Made by a program: the position numbers and the translations under genes. From Amyloporia xantha (lineage: Eukaryota > Basidiomycota > Agaricomycetes > Polyporales > Adustoporiaceae): DNA of 64,000 bases. This document shows, piece after piece, positions 22,475-35,705 of this stretch. A model generated the notes under the pieces. That model did not search any database. It was not told the origin of the DNA and worked only from the letters and a program-made list of their open reading frames with translations. The number at the start of each line of letters is the position of its first letter. Position 1 is the stretch's first letter. Location: assembly GCA_036971615.1 (NCBI GenBank), contig JAYKKR010000002.1, positions 930,001 through 994,000 on the forward strand, read 5' to 3'.

Positions 22475-25400
22475 TTCGTGTTTTCGTTTCGCATGCAAGG
22501 CTTGCAGCTTTTCTTAGAGTGAAGCTGATGGATATCCACAGTCGCCCACGCGGGATCTGGATCGCACTGTGAGGGAGAAGGAGAGGCTGCTGCCGCCTTG
22601 AATGCAGGATTCGGTTTATGAGTGGAGGTAATTATATCTTGAATAGAACACTAAGAAAAACTCAACATGGACTGCGGGTACAAAAGCTTTGTTGTTGTGT
22701 CGTAATGTCGTACCATACATGTAGCCCTATCCTAATGCTTCACTGTCTTGAGTCATGATACGTACGCTGTTATACGTGTTAGGCTGCGCGCGTGATCTTT
22801 GACCGTGAAACAGATGGATGCGCAGATTTAAGCTCGAACAGTGGTCATAATTAACATTCGATTGACATTGATGCCGTGCTTCAGCGATGTATTGGCTACG
22901 ATCACGTCACTCAAGTTGGCAAACCGAGTTATAGCATCTCGTATACTAAGACTGCTTACGGTGCAAATTCTTTCTGTTGGGTACTTTCGGAAAGAAATCC
23001 GACATTATGACTGGTAATACTAGACAGAATCAAGTATGACGTGGTCTTCCCAGGGAGCACGACTCGGAATCTGTGTAGGATCACGTCCAAGCCTTATCAA
23101 AGGATTAGACGTGGGCCTAGAGACGGTATAACGCCGCCACTGTCCATCATTTGTGTGGACCTTTTTTGTCTTTATTTGTTGTCCGCGACTCAGGGGAGCG
23201 CCCCATGTATATACGATTATTGTTACAGGATGTATGTAATATAGTCTGAGCAAAAAACATTAGGCGTATGTATGTCAGGTTGCCCCTCCCAAATGCCCAG
23301 GAGACAAGTGCTCAGTGCGGCCCTGTAAACGAGAATTGAAATGCGAGAAATGAAAGAAATAAACATGACTACAGAAATTAGTGATATATAGTAGCGATGC
23401 ACGAGCGGTGGACTCATAGCTGCTGACCCTGGCCATTGATTCCGAAGGCAAGGGGCAGGGTTCCAAACCCACTGCTCGGAGTGCCTGGCATCTCCTGACC
23501 TTCGGTTCTCAGCTAGTAGGAAGGCGGCCAGTGGTCCTCCACTGTCCGTCAAAACTCCCCCACCTCTGGGTAGGCGACGACCTGTTCATGCGTCGTGGCA
23601 CATTATTTAAAACGGAACGGTCCTGAAGTACGGGTTTGGGTCGCCGGTGTCAGTGGCGGAGGTGGAGCCGGTCGCCGCGAAGCGAAGACGGCGTCGTTTC
23701 GTATCTGCGTTAGGTTTTGGGCCTGTTGCTGTGTGGACGTGGACAGAAAAGGTAGTCGGCAGAAAAGGATTCGACACCCAGATTCATCTATTCAGCTACA
23801 TCTCGCTGACAGACAGGGCGAATTTGAAGCATGGAGAGCTGTGCGATACTGCGGGTTGACCAGGAGAAGGGCGGCAAGTAATCGTATTTGTAGGCGACGC
23901 TCCGTCTCCTGCACTCTCATTCCCTCAGGCCTATTGTGTTGGCGAAAGACCTCCGCGGATGATCAACATCCACGCAATGGCGTTCACCCCTGACTGCGAG
24001 CTCGAACTCTCTTCTTCCCATTCCTGCTGAGGCACGACTGGGGCTGCCGCCAGCCTTCCACGTACGTTAAAATCCCACCGCCTTTCAATCTCGACCATGT
24101 ACTCACCATATGGACCGTAGATGCATCCACTCGCCTTGACAGGCTACTACCAGGGGTATCTCCCTGTCCACTCCCTTCCCAATGCGGCGTATGTAGATGC
24201 ATGGATTTTTTCCTGATTGAACACCAAGAACGCGATGTATTCGTCAGTCTGGAGCATAAGCAGATGTCTCACATGTGCATTCTCTCCATACGGCGTTCTA
24301 CCCGCGTGTTGCCAAACTTCCCTCAGCCGTACGTGAATAGCCACGGAGATAGCGATAGAACAATGGAGGATTATGATATATGATCTCGGGTTCCGAAGTG
24401 TGACCTATTGCGAGAGATTTACCACCTTAGAGGAAATGGATAAAAGCACCGGCGACACGAGCATTATATGTCATATCGACAGCATCAGCTTCATTCAAAC
24501 AGTGCATAGAGAATAAGTACATGCCGTTGTCTACACCACGTTCGGACTTCATTACAGACGAAGAAGGCATCTTCTTTGGTTGTACCGTCGTTGACCCGAT
24601 GCATACTAGCAGGGCAGGTGGAAAATCAATAGTGTCAGTGGGGCTATGGTTCTCATGTATGCGAATCGCACTTTAGTCACTGTGATTTAGCTTCAGCCAT
24701 TGAAGAGCGTTCATGGAGACCTCATACCGTACAATCAAAAGAGGTCGCTTGAGATCATCGTCACCGTATGCCCCATAACCAGGGTCTCCAGAGAACGAAT
24801 AAGTTTAGACGAGACGGATGTACTACCGCGTAGCCTTTGTGGAGGTGCTGAGCAAATACGTCCACATGTGCGTGCATCCTGTGCTGGTCCTTCATTACTC
24901 TCATAGCGAATGCATTGCAGCGCAAATGAACAATCACCAAATTTAGAGAAGTTCGAGAACCATTGACGATCCATACATCGTTGGCAAAGGCTTCAGCGGA
25001 AAGCCATGTCTGGAAAGGACTGGCGAATAAGCCAGACACAGGCCAGCAACTGAAACACAGTTTATCGTTCGAACAGCCGGTGGGTACAGCATCTGCCCAG
25101 ACACTTCCCGAGCTGAATCTGAGGGCCAGATGTAGGGGAACACGCCACGCCATCACCGCAGCGGATGAGAACAGATCTGGATGAGAACGTGAAGGTCAAC
25201 AGCATCACAGCGTTCCATCCCCCTACACACAGTCAACGTTGCCTACCCAGGGCACGGTGTCTCTGACGTCTCGGAATCGGAAAACACGTCACACCAATCG
25301 CTAAGAACACCTCGGACCGATTTTGAATCCGCTGGGGAGGTCGGGAGAAGGTAGAATCAACAAAGGATGCGAGAGTACGGAGCTGTCTGTGGCCCGACGA

Positions 25401-26566
25401 AAGCTTAGGGACTGACACTCCGTGCGCTTGCACTCGTCGATGGAGCTCTGGCCATAGCAAGCCCATGTCTAAAGACATATCAATAACAAGTGCAGCATCG
25501 CCGAGGACGAGGCCGACGAGAGATGTTTGAAACGTAACAATAGGCTGTACTCGCTGGAAGAATGCAAAGAATGCCTGACAATTTTACATTGTTGCAGTGA
25601 AGAGAAAACGTAGTCGGCACGACATATGCTGGAGTCTGCACTGGATATGATATAGGGTAGGAATGCAATAAAAACATAAACACCGCGACGGCAAGGATGG
25701 TCACATCTGTGCATATCTAGAGCGGCCATCACGCACGACAGAAACCTTTCGATCATTGCTGGCAAGAGAAACAAGATGAAGATAGGCGGGCGGTAAGAGC
25801 CAACGACGAAACAGACGTTGGCTACGTACGTTGAGGCTGCTGCATCTAGACGAGACATGCCGTCATCAATAGCGACCCATGCACGAAATTTGGCGGCATA
25901 TGCATCACACTGGAAACTTCGATCACAGAACAGCATTTGAACGATAATTGACACCACAAAGGGAATATGGATAGAGACTCAGTCTGGGCACCAACGGTAC
26001 GGGGAGACAAAGTACCAGTGAAGCGCCAGGCAGAGCATAGAATCCCCGCCGGTCCAAAACACCGTGACGAGTTTACTAGGAGGACGGCTAACAAGATCCA
26101 GGCAATCAACGGGGATGTAGATGTGCAAGATTATAAGACGAAGAGCACGACCTTGGTGGCCGATGCCGACGAACACCTGCTGTCGAATGTCTGACAATGA
26201 AAATATTAGTTATTCGACAGTGTCGAGCATATACCGTCATGTATATGAGAAAGGGATATGTATACGTGACGACATTGGGGGCCACTGATGTGAGACAAAA
26301 GGAATGTGCGGAGACCGCCCATGAGAATTACTGCTGAATATACCGGCACAAGTCAGCGAGCGCGCTTCCTATTCATCGAAGGTGAAATTACTTGGAAATA
26401 AATGAGAGCCGCGAGGAGATGTTCCAGATAGTCATGATTGACGGCGACCAGCCCATTACCACCCGTTCGTTGGACAGATTGCGGTGGGGTGACGACTGCG
26501 TAGTACACCATCAAGGCGAATGTCTAAATTTGCAGATGACTCTAGCCGAGATAAACCCGTAGGTAG
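22475..26566. other. interval without a supported gene
   Basis: The minus strand between about 25.2 and 26.5 kb contains several hydrophobic frames (around 25480-25957, 25846-26109 and 25979-26197) that could be remains of a multi-span membrane protein, but stops separate them and no phase-consistent chain closes. Frames at 23.0-25.2 kb are short and featureless. Confidence 0.4.
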
Positions 26567-28277
26567 CTACAGCTTCTGATATAGCCAAGGTTCTGAAGAA
26601 AGACCAATGTAGGGATCATCCTTGATAGGTGGAAGTTGAAGAGAATCAAGGCTCGTAGAAGGAATGTGCGACTGAGTAAAGGATGAAACTCTTGGGCGCG
26701 GAAACGGCGAGAACGACGGATTGTCCCATTGAGGAGGTGGCTGCAAGGTGAAGGGTGGCGGAATGGGGGGAAAAGACTGCCCTATAAAGGGAGATTCCGA
26801 TTGTTGTGATAGAGCCCAACGATGCTGGTGGTGACTGACTGGGAATGGAGAAGTAGAATGCTCTATGTGCATTTTACTAGGACTGTATAGGTTGTCCGTC
26901 CTGAAGGGAGGAATCAAAATAGGAGAAAACCCATCCGGGCCCATCACATCACCAAGGGGAACTGGAGATGATGCTGCAGTATGGGTACCTTCAAAATACA
27001 TGTTGGCGGAATCGACAAGGGCGCAATGAGAGACAGGTTTGGAAGCTTGTCTCAAGGCCGCCCTATCGTCTGTATCTTTCTCCGCTGAAATATGCGCTAC
27101 AGAATTGTAGCTGGGAGGCGAACTCATTGGAACCAGTGGATGTATTATATGCGGATGTGTCGAATGACCATCAGGCACCTGTAGCTCCTTGCTGAAGCGC
27201 TGGAATCCCGGCTCAGCAGTCAACATGTCTATGTGACCTAACTCCTGCTGATTACCCGATGATGGGGGCATCAAAGGGGTGCCGTGCGGCGTCTGATGTT
27301 CGGAAGAGGAGTTAGGGAAATTTGCACCCTCATTGGAATACGCCTGGGGCGATTGAATTCCCAATGGGGTGAGGCGATAACGAGTGATAGGGATTTTCAT
27401 GCCCGAGCGTCTACGTTTCTGTCGCTGGTTCTACGTGGTGGGATATATGAGCACGACCAACAACATGTGGGTTCTGCCGCTGACCTGAAACCATACCTAT
27501 AACACAGCAGTGAGTGACATTTTAAGAATCAGAGGAGTGCAATTATATGTACCTGCACCTGGCGGAGACTTAGGCCAGTCGTCTTACTCATTTCCTCTCG
27601 CATGGTCCTAGTTGGAAAGAATGTCTGACGCCGACCGTTAGCATGTGCTACTCACATTGACATCACGAAAACAATGCGATACCTCAGCGAGAAGAGCCAT
27701 TAGGGCAGCGGTTTGGTCAGAAGTGCACCGTGTCTTTTTCCGGCGTGGATCACAGGATGGTCTGAACTGAAGTTGACCTAGAATTAATTCCATAATTCAG
27801 TCCGACCCACATCTAAATGTCAGCCATCGCACCTGTAGCGATGACAGCTTCGCTGTAGCCCATATCATCCAGCTTCATCCCAGTGGGGCCTTGATTGGCA
27901 TGTTCCTGTGGCAACCTTGTACCAGGGTCGACGTGCGTGGTCCAGGGCTGCGAAACTCGGGCCGTGGGCGAGGTTAATCGAGGAGGGGGCGAAAATCTTC
28001 CAATATGAGGTATTTGGCTTCGACTCGTTTGTGCTTCAGAGATAGAACCGTAAGGACGAGGCTCCCGCATAGGATGACGGACGACAGAAAGGTTTGTACG
28101 ACAACACACGAGTTCCAAATGAAGACAAACCAGGCTCTGAACTAGGGCAATGCCGACGATGTTGGAGATTCGAAGAATGGCGTTTGAGAGAAGACTTTCC
28201 CAGAGACCAGGCCGACGAGGATTCAAATGTTCATGAATGAAGCGGTCGGAAGTCGTGCACGGAGCTACGCCAGACAT
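26567..28277 (-). CDS. homeodomain transcription factor (5 exons, 495 aa)
   Basis: This is a DNA-binding regulator expected in the nucleus. The minus-strand exons are 28277-27833, 27777-27683, 27624-27553, 27496-27485 and 27430-26567, and every phase closes (1488 nt). The homeodomain spans about residues 159-218. The spacing from Gln12 to Trp48 matches a canonical 60-residue homeodomain, and helix 3 reads VQVWFQNQRQKRRR with Trp48, Asn51 and Arg53 in place. The tetrapeptide VWFQ is encoded alone by a 12-nt exon. The rest is Pro/Ser/His-rich and disordered-looking, with LQLPPIKDDPYIGL near the C-terminus. The typical spacing argues against the atypical HD1 class. The SLRQVQVWFQNQRQK style seems closer to non-mating fungal homeodomain regulators than to mating-type HD2, but this is a judgement from pattern, and no HD partner is seen next door. 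Confidence 0.88.
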
Positions 28278-29864
28278 CGAAGTCGGCGCTTATAGAGCAC
28301 GGCAATCAAGATTCACTTCTTGAATCACGGAGAAATCAGGTATGAGAACGATATGAGTCCCTGCCATGGTGCTGATCGTTGTCATCAGAAAGGACGCACC
28401 ACTAAAAAAACTAGAATGCATTGTTCAGCAGTCCTAGAAGCCGAGGCCCTAATCCTTGCGGTGTAACTACTCCGGTTTGAGCCTAGTGGCACAATTTCCG
28501 TTAATTCTACGCTGCTGCTGCCCCTTTGCTTCCGTTCTTTGTCATATGCGAGGTTAGTTGAAAGCCTCCATATCTAAGCACTTCAAAACGTACCGACATA
28601 ACTCGACACCGATATAATTTGACAGCCCGAAATGAACAACGGAGGCGCCTTGACCACAACCCGAACGGCTTGAAAGAAGTTCAATTCCAGACGTTCCGAG
28701 CTTGCTACTGACTAAGATGATGCTACGCACGTCAAATAGAAGATCTCATCAGTGCTTCTACTTATCTTGGACTCACCTTGAGCTGCAAAGAAATGACTCC
28801 AGAGCAGATGGCTGTCGCCATTGAGGAGAGAGCCTTGAGCGCCCAACGCCTGCATGATGGGCGCTCCCACATGTACAGTTGACTGCGCTAATAGTAGCGC
28901 CGTCGAGCGTGAGGATCTATTCCTGACATTGTCGTTTCGTTCTATAACGGCATGGCAGTCTCAGTGCTTCAGTTCACGAGGTTGAATTGGATATTCCCGG
29001 TGTGATATCAATTTCTTGTTGTAGTGAATTCTAACACTGATACGCCGTTCGCGCAAACGCTTCAAGTTATGGCCCACGCGGGCCGCATCGCAATTGACGT
29101 AAGGTGATAGCAGAAGATTGTAAGAAACATGATACATGCCATCATACTCAAATACATGTACCGTCCCTAAATACTCAGTGCGATGTGTAGGACGAAGTCG
29201 TTCTACCGATGATGTGCTCTCCCCTGTAACGCTTCTCTAACTTTCTTAGAAGCATACGACATATTGTGACTTCGCTTCTGTCAGATCAGCGTGCAAACAG
29301 CTTTGCCTACAAATTCTCACCGTTTTTCAGCAGCCTGTCGGATATTTGCGGTGCGAACAGACCGCCTGTCTTGTCCCTTTCCTGCCAAACGTTGTCTAAC
29401 TTTCCGTCAATAATCCGAAACAAACGCATAACAACATAGACTCACGATCGCTTAGGTGTGATTGTATTCTCACCATTAGTTGGAATAGGACCTGCATTGC
29501 GAGTGGATCCTTCTGCAGCATCCTTGGTTGGAGTGTGACTTTGACCAGGTCGCAGAGTCGAAATCGGGTTTTCCAATGACGAACTCTTGAACTGACCCTT
29601 CGCTACATCGCTGCGAGCTTGGGAAGATCCTGCATCGCGAGTAAGTCTATTGAAAACACTTCAGATGACCTCTAACCTGGCTGAGCCATATTAGGTGGGT
29701 TCGATACACCAGGTCTCCGGTGTTCTCGTCCTTGAATTGTGAGCTCCATGTTGATACCTGATGATGTAGGGATACTAGTGAAGCCGGAGCCTGCAAGGTC
29801 TTTGTCACGCTTTAGTCTGAGAGATTTGCGTCAATGTTGTTGCCCTGTTCGGACGATGTCAAAC
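28278..29864. other. intergenic, upstream of the homeodomain gene
   Basis: No exon chain or domain is recognisable on either strand. It contains the presumptive promoter of the minus-strand homeodomain gene, but I see no motif that I would name as a regulatory site. Confidence 0.5.
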
Positions 29865-31239
29865 TTACCGTCTCAGTATATGATTCAAAGTCCACAGGAC
29901 ATCGAATACCCAATAATGCCACTGATCCCTAGAAAAGCCATTCGAAGTGATGGTTTTCGGATAGCAGAGGCACAATGCGTATATGACAGAGAATATGCCT
30001 GACGGACCGCTCTTTTCCAACGTCTCGAAACCTATTATCTGTGGGTTCTCTGGATGAGGCAGCATCATGTTCAGATGAACATGATCTACTCGACGGACAT
30101 CGGATTGGAGGGAGATCCACCAGCGAAGCCACTCAAGGGTAAACGTAGCAGGTAGTTTTCCTCTATTCAAACATTTGTCCCTGGCTTGAGCTGCCCATTC
30201 TGCCCCCGCCATGGGCAAACTGTCGACTGGCAAAGGGCCAATCTGTTTAATTGTAAGTATACAGAGGAATATGCCCAGACGGACTTGAACACCCACAGGA
30301 AGCAGTTCATTGAGTAGAATACCAACTCTGATGAGGCAGCGCACGCTGGGACAATCTGAAGGGACGAATTCTGAGATACTCCAAGCAAGAGTTTTGATCC
30401 ATGCCCCGCAATTCAGTATGATCCCCTTGTCTACATGATCGAGGTGGACTAAACTCCCCCAAGACGGTCGGAAACACTCGTATGCCCCGAGCACCATGTC
30501 TGAATGGTGGTTTCGCTCGTTCAATTCACTTTCCTTGGATAATCGATCGCCTGACCTTCATCTCCGGCAAACCACACACCACTTTCGATCTGGGTAGAGA
30601 ATTCTTGACCGTGCGGTGTCCCTGCAGAAGCACGAATAAGTGAGCATGCGGTGCCAAAAGATGAAGCGCAAGACCGTTGTTCGCTCCGATTCCGGACACA
30701 GCAGAAAGCTGGTCTTGATAAACATTTCCATGTTCAACATCCAAGGTACCTTGAATGGACGGTTACTTATACGGATTGTAGCTTTAGAGAAATATAGTGG
30801 ACTCACCAGATCGTTCATGAAATGGAGAATGTGGCATGTCTTCATCCATACCTAACGCCTGTCCGCTATGTACGGGATCCACGAGCGCGCCGGAAATGAG
30901 CGCAGAAGAGTCGGGGGAGGGTGTCTGCCTGGGCCTTGAGGATACTGACATAGAGTTAGCCGATTCTACGGTTTTCAGTCCAAGATGCGCACCAGAAGAA
31001 GTGTCGCTTCCATAGTTGTTCACGTAGGTCCGCAGGTCGTTGTTCAATACTGCTTCCCTGTCGGAGCTGTAACGGCTTGGTGTCTTTCCTAACACAAAAG
31101 CCAATAAGTAGGCACAGTGAGAGAATGATATTATTAGCGGTGTCTTCCTACCTCGCAGAGACAAACCGATTTCACCCGCTCCGGGTGAATCAGACCCACT
31201 TTCTAATCCAAGTATTGAGTTTCTATCACAGACCCTCAA
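29865..31239 (-). CDS. unrecognised multi-exon protein (partial model)
   Basis: Coding character is supported by phase-consistent splices on the minus strand. SLRG joins KTPSRYSSDREA across an intron at about 31093-31155. HERSG joins TLDVEHGN at about 30750-30808. A segment LPRSKVVC joins DMVLGAYECFRPSWGSL at about 30499-30570. The last long frame ends at 29865. The N-terminal part is Ser/Pro-rich, and the C-terminal half is mixed hydrophobic with several Trp residues. I recognise no domain. The true start is probably upstream of 31239, and the last exon may contain further introns. A 167-codon frame on the opposite strand (31077-31580) overlaps and is an unresolved alternative. Confidence 0.42.
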
Positions 31240-32259
31240 GTATCAACACGAAGTGGCTCACCTGTGTCGCTGCGCACAATCCTGTTCCGTCTCTTCATGT
31301 TCCTTTGTTCACGTATTGCGCCACCGTCGCCTCCTACATTATCGTGGAGTTCGAACAATGTCTTTCCAGGTACTTAAGCAACGACCAACCTTCAGTGGGT
31401 GAGCCCAGATTACTCTGTAGTGGCGTGATATCTGCAGCAACATGTCAGTCCTGTTACTGGGCTATCGCGGTGCTTGCCTTTATCGAGATCATTACAGATG
31501 TTTGGAACATTTTGGCTCCCAGACTGAACCAAATCCAACCCTATCGCGCAGAACAGAGAGCAGTATATAACCCGCGCTAGTCGTCATGATCGAATAATTT
31601 TGACGCTAACCTTCAAGATCTATCATGTTCCGTTCGATCCCCTGCGATGCCGGTCGATGATCATCTACCAAATCTTTTTAGTGAATGCGTTTTGATATCA
31701 AGGAACACGAAAGCGTACCTTCATCGGCCACATTGTCTTGTTCATGTTCGTAAACTGCTTCATCTAGTTGGGCTTAGTAACTTTATATGTCAAAACCAAC
31801 ACTAGTATCTCACCATGCGGAGGAATAAGTGATGAAGATTCCCCACCCAAATTTGAAGGTTGATACTTCGCTCTGCGCTCTCCAGCTAAATTCTATATTG
31901 AACTTAAGTCATAAGCAACAGCCTCTAGTATACGTACGTGAACCGCCACTCTCTGCTGGTCTCTGAGGTTCTGGTATATTGATGGGTTAGATCGGCAAGA
32001 CAAAATTTGGTGAGGCTAAGTGGAAAGCCCTTACGCGATGAGCTATGAGGGGCGAGGTTCGAGTCCGGATTCATTTGCGAGTTCGGGTCACAATCATTAT
32101 CAACCTTGTCTTGAACTAGCGACCGGTAAGACCAGATTATGACGATATAACACTTCGATTGTCCTACCTATGCCGATTGTCGGTTGCCTGGTTCTCTTTG
32201 CTGCACGGAGTCAGTGAAGCGGTTCTTAGCTTCAGTCAAGGACAACGGAGTGCAAAAGC
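31240..32259. other. gap between two minus-strand genes
   Basis: This probably includes 5' exons of the gene at 29865-31239. A minus-strand open stretch near 31270-31370, rich in Arg and Asn, may be one, but I could not close its splice phase. A + strand frame at 31077-31580 extends into it. Confidence 0.35.
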
Positions 32260-33693
32260 TTACACAGGTGTTCCTGGGTATCGTTGCGTGATTCTACGCG
32301 TCGCTTCCGTGAGTATCTCATCCAACGAAATGGTGTTCTGTTGCCGTTTGCTTCCTGAACGTGTCGTAAATGAAGATAGACTGTAGTAATCTCTGCGATA
32401 TCGTATTTGTCGGGGCGTTTGAAAGTGAATCCGTCCGGGAGAAATGATACATCCATGTAGGAATCCGGACGCTCTATGATCGCATCCCAAGGAATGTACG
32501 GATTCTGAATCTGATGTGCTAGACGGCCTAATTGTAATGACATGCGGAAGACGAAGATTCATGTACGTACCCCAAGATAGTTCTAAGAATGAAGTGAGGT
32601 GAATGCGATAGTCCTCCATTATCCACCATTGTCTATTTTCAGGGAGAATAGGCTCTCCAGTGCTGTTGCTCGCCTCCTTCTTCTGGGATGTTATTCCTAT
32701 GACAAAGTCAGCGGAGCAATGCATATCATAAAAGAAAATTTCATACGGGCTTGATGCCGTAAATAACCCAAGAAGTGATGATCGAACCGTCGAGCGCTTT
32801 GGTCTTCAATACCGTCGATGTATTCGTTGTATCTCACTCCTCCATCGCAAGGTGTTTGAAAACTGACAACAAATTGAACGCTAGCAAGGGTATTGAAAAA
32901 TCGCCAGACGTACTGAGCATATCTTATCCTCCCGTTTGTTCCGCATGCCCCGCCAACCCTGACAGAAATGCTAAAGCCAGGTACTGAACTGATCCATCTC
33001 TTCGTCGTCCTGGGGATTATTTTGTACAATTGCCGAATGTTTCTGTGCTCACTATCGTAAGTACGTGTCAAGATTTGCGAGCAGTGCACTGACTCGTCTA
33101 TTTCCTCTTCCGTGACGGGATTCGTGCCCTTCCTCATGCTCTCCTCCCGAATGGCCTGAGCTTCAGCAATATACTTTTGCCTCTCTTTGTCAGGGAGAGC
33201 TTTCCATCTTTTGTCCAATATACTGTTCCATGTCTTGAGGGCTTCTGACTTCGGTAAGCCCGCTCTTAATCGGGATTGATACGTCAGGCGGTCTAAAGTC
33301 TCCTTGATACTCTGTCCGAAAAGATTTTTCGCTGGAGTGGATCGTCGGCGACGAGGGGAGACCCTGTCCTTGGCGCGGACTCGATGATTGTTCTGTCGCA
33401 TCTTCTGGCGATTCCTATTCGAGAACCATTTATAGAACTTCTGTACGAGCAGATAGCCATAGCATCAAATACGAAGGTAAAGATCGCAATTTGTCACTTA
33501 CTATGTTGAATGTCGGATCGGTTGGCTTTCCAAACGCCTTCTCCCACAGGGGATAAAGCATATTTTCCACATATCTCTTCGGATCTCCGTGACGTCCTTC
33601 GTCTAAAACTTTCCAATAACTTGCCAAATGTGCTTGTAGAAAGCTACGTTTCTCCGGGGTGTCCGCAATTCCGCGATTGTGCGCCTGATCCAT
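32260..33693 (-). CDS. orphan basidiomycete protein with an HMG-box-like segment (7 exons, 366 aa)
   Basis: The exons on the minus strand are 33693-33502, 33440-33094, 33009-32914, 32862-32747, 32696-32571, 32527-32382 and 32337-32260. All phases close to 1101 nt, which makes this one of the best-supported models in the window. Residues 1-64 contain a helical head (PEKRSFLQAHLASYWKVL). A basic stretch WFSNRNRQK and an RRRR run follow. At about 100-165 there is an HMG-box-like helical unit (KTWNSILDKRWKALPDKERQ). The C-terminal half includes GFSISVRVGGACGTNGRIRY and IPWDAIIERPDSYMDV. The overall order resembles a large uncharacterised family in Agaricomycetes. DNA binding is plausible from the basic and HMG-like parts but not shown. 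Confidence 0.72.
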
Positions 33694-35705
33694 TCAGCGT
33701 TATAGGGCAAGGCGACGATATCAAGACTTTGAAAGAGAAAAATAGTTCACAATCACATAGACCGATCGCCTATATGGAGATTAAAAGTTGAACTAGGCAC
33801 GATGTGGGAACATATCAGCCGTGTGTCATCATGCTCTGCCAAGGCGACCATCTAGATTTTGAACCCGAACAGTTTGGAGGGCTACACGATGCGTGAGGGA
33901 TACTTCGCCTAAGCGTCGGTACTATCGCGGCAGCCGGATACAGGGGAAGCGCGAGTGGGAGAACATGGTATGAACTAGAACGATAAGCACGCGAGCGTTT
34001 TTGAATAGACAGCGGAGACGTACAGCTATAGAAGAAACAAAATTTCCGCGAACCGGAAGCAGTCACTTCACCCCTTGTTGGATAGTAGCTATCTGAATGG
34101 TCTTTCAATTTTCTACGCATCTAGATGTTCCTCTGGAAATGTCTGATGTCATATTGGAAGGTGTTAAACACAACATGCTGACTCTGAGGCTTTCGTAGGA
34201 AATTCAGATCCACCTCGGCGTGAGACCATCACAGACGAGAAGTCCAGTGGTATCAGTCTTAGTTCTCGCGACATAGTCTTCCATGGTGCACTGGACGCAA
34301 ACTTGTTCGCAAGCATACCTGCGCAATGGGTAGGCTATAATGCTTCTCAAGATGCGACTGCGGATACCTATAGCTATTGACGGGAAACACATTGCACAAA
34401 CAAACGACACGTGAGCAGGTACAAGATTGCGTGGTGAAATACCAAAACTTACTGAACCAGAGTTGTGGACCATCCCAGCTGCGAACAAGGCTTGTAGCTG
34501 GTATTTTCAAAACTTGAAGGCATGTCCCCAATATGATCCCCAGACCTTTTGTGGGGTTTGCATTACTCGGCGCGTCTTCTAATAACAGAGATGAGCGATT
34601 ATTCGTACACACGCTTATGGCTCTTGTGAGACGCATAGGGTAAGATGAATTGGAAGTTCCAGGGGATTATGTCCCACAAGGGGCATTACTATACCCGGTA
34701 TACAAGCGGGTGCGGAAAGATGACACTCGGTCCGCGTAGAAACATCTATGGGAAGTGTTTCCCATCAGGTACCGCGGGTGCTGGACGCAGACAATCATAT
34801 GGCGAGAATTCAACTTCCCATGTTACAGGTAATGATATTCCGAGGACTATTTGGAGCTGGAATGTTTCTCAGCGCCACATCGTCGCATGGAAAGGTCATC
34901 GATGCTCGTGCACTTTCTGAGGGAATCGATGGTCGGGATTTATACGTGATCGATGCGCAAATCAACAATGTGGACTCACGAAGATCTAGATCCGGACAAA
35001 TATGATGATTCAAGGGGGTCAGTACGTGGCAGACTTCGATTGTTAGGTCGTAACAGCATCACCTGGGCTCTAGTGGCCTACGGCTTCAAGTAAAGACGGA
35101 AAATCTAGTGGGAGATAATTTTGCCAGTGGATGTTCCGGAATGTGTATCACACTCACTGAAAGATGGGATATTATAGTGCATTATGCCAGAACATCCAGA
35201 CGAAGGACTAGTCATGACGGTGGGCCGAAAAGGTTTGCTTATCGACGGATGCTCAATGTTAGTGACGGAGCTCTCGTCTTCTGAATGCATCAGCTGCGTT
35301 GGGTATGCGAAATGTCAATAAACAAGCACATTTCGCCGTAGAACTAACCCCGAGTCAGCTATTGTCTTAAACCAAAGTAGCGATCAAGGGGATTCTGGAA
35401 TCGCTCACGGCTACCTGCACCATTCCTGAGAACACTGATACGTAGCGGAGCTAGACCCTAGCTAGTAGAGAAACGAGGGAAATGAGATACTCGCTGTCTC
35501 AATGATACGAACTTAGCTCTGAAGTGAGGGTGCCGCATTGTTCGAGACGATGGTCTATTCTCTGCTAAAACCAAACTCGCTCATGGTGAGGTAATGTGTA
35601 TTGCACCGTCCCCGTTCCACATTGAGTGCATGCTAGGGAGAGTCTTCCACCGAAACATAACCAAATACGACCATCCTGTGAAGTCACAAGCAGTGGTTGC
35701 CAGCT
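33694..35705. other. interval without a supported gene
   Basis: The frames here are short and overlap on both strands. Cys-containing frames on the minus strand at 34204-34636 have no recognisable spacing. Nothing could be chained into a plausible protein. Confidence 0.4.

Noticed and set aside
26567..28277. Mating-type HD locus interpretation of the homeodomain gene
   Set aside because: No divergently transcribed HD partner or typical flanking genes were recognised. The homeodomain style looks closer to non-mating factors.
31077..31580. 167-codon + strand frame overlapping the minus-strand gene
   Set aside because: It has no motif and overlaps a minus-strand chain with phase-consistent splices, so it is more likely a shadow. 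Kept only as an alternative.
32056..32075. tRNA B-box-like GGTTCGAGTCC
   Set aside because: The flanking bases do not form a T-arm stem, and no A box or acceptor stem is found at the right distance.
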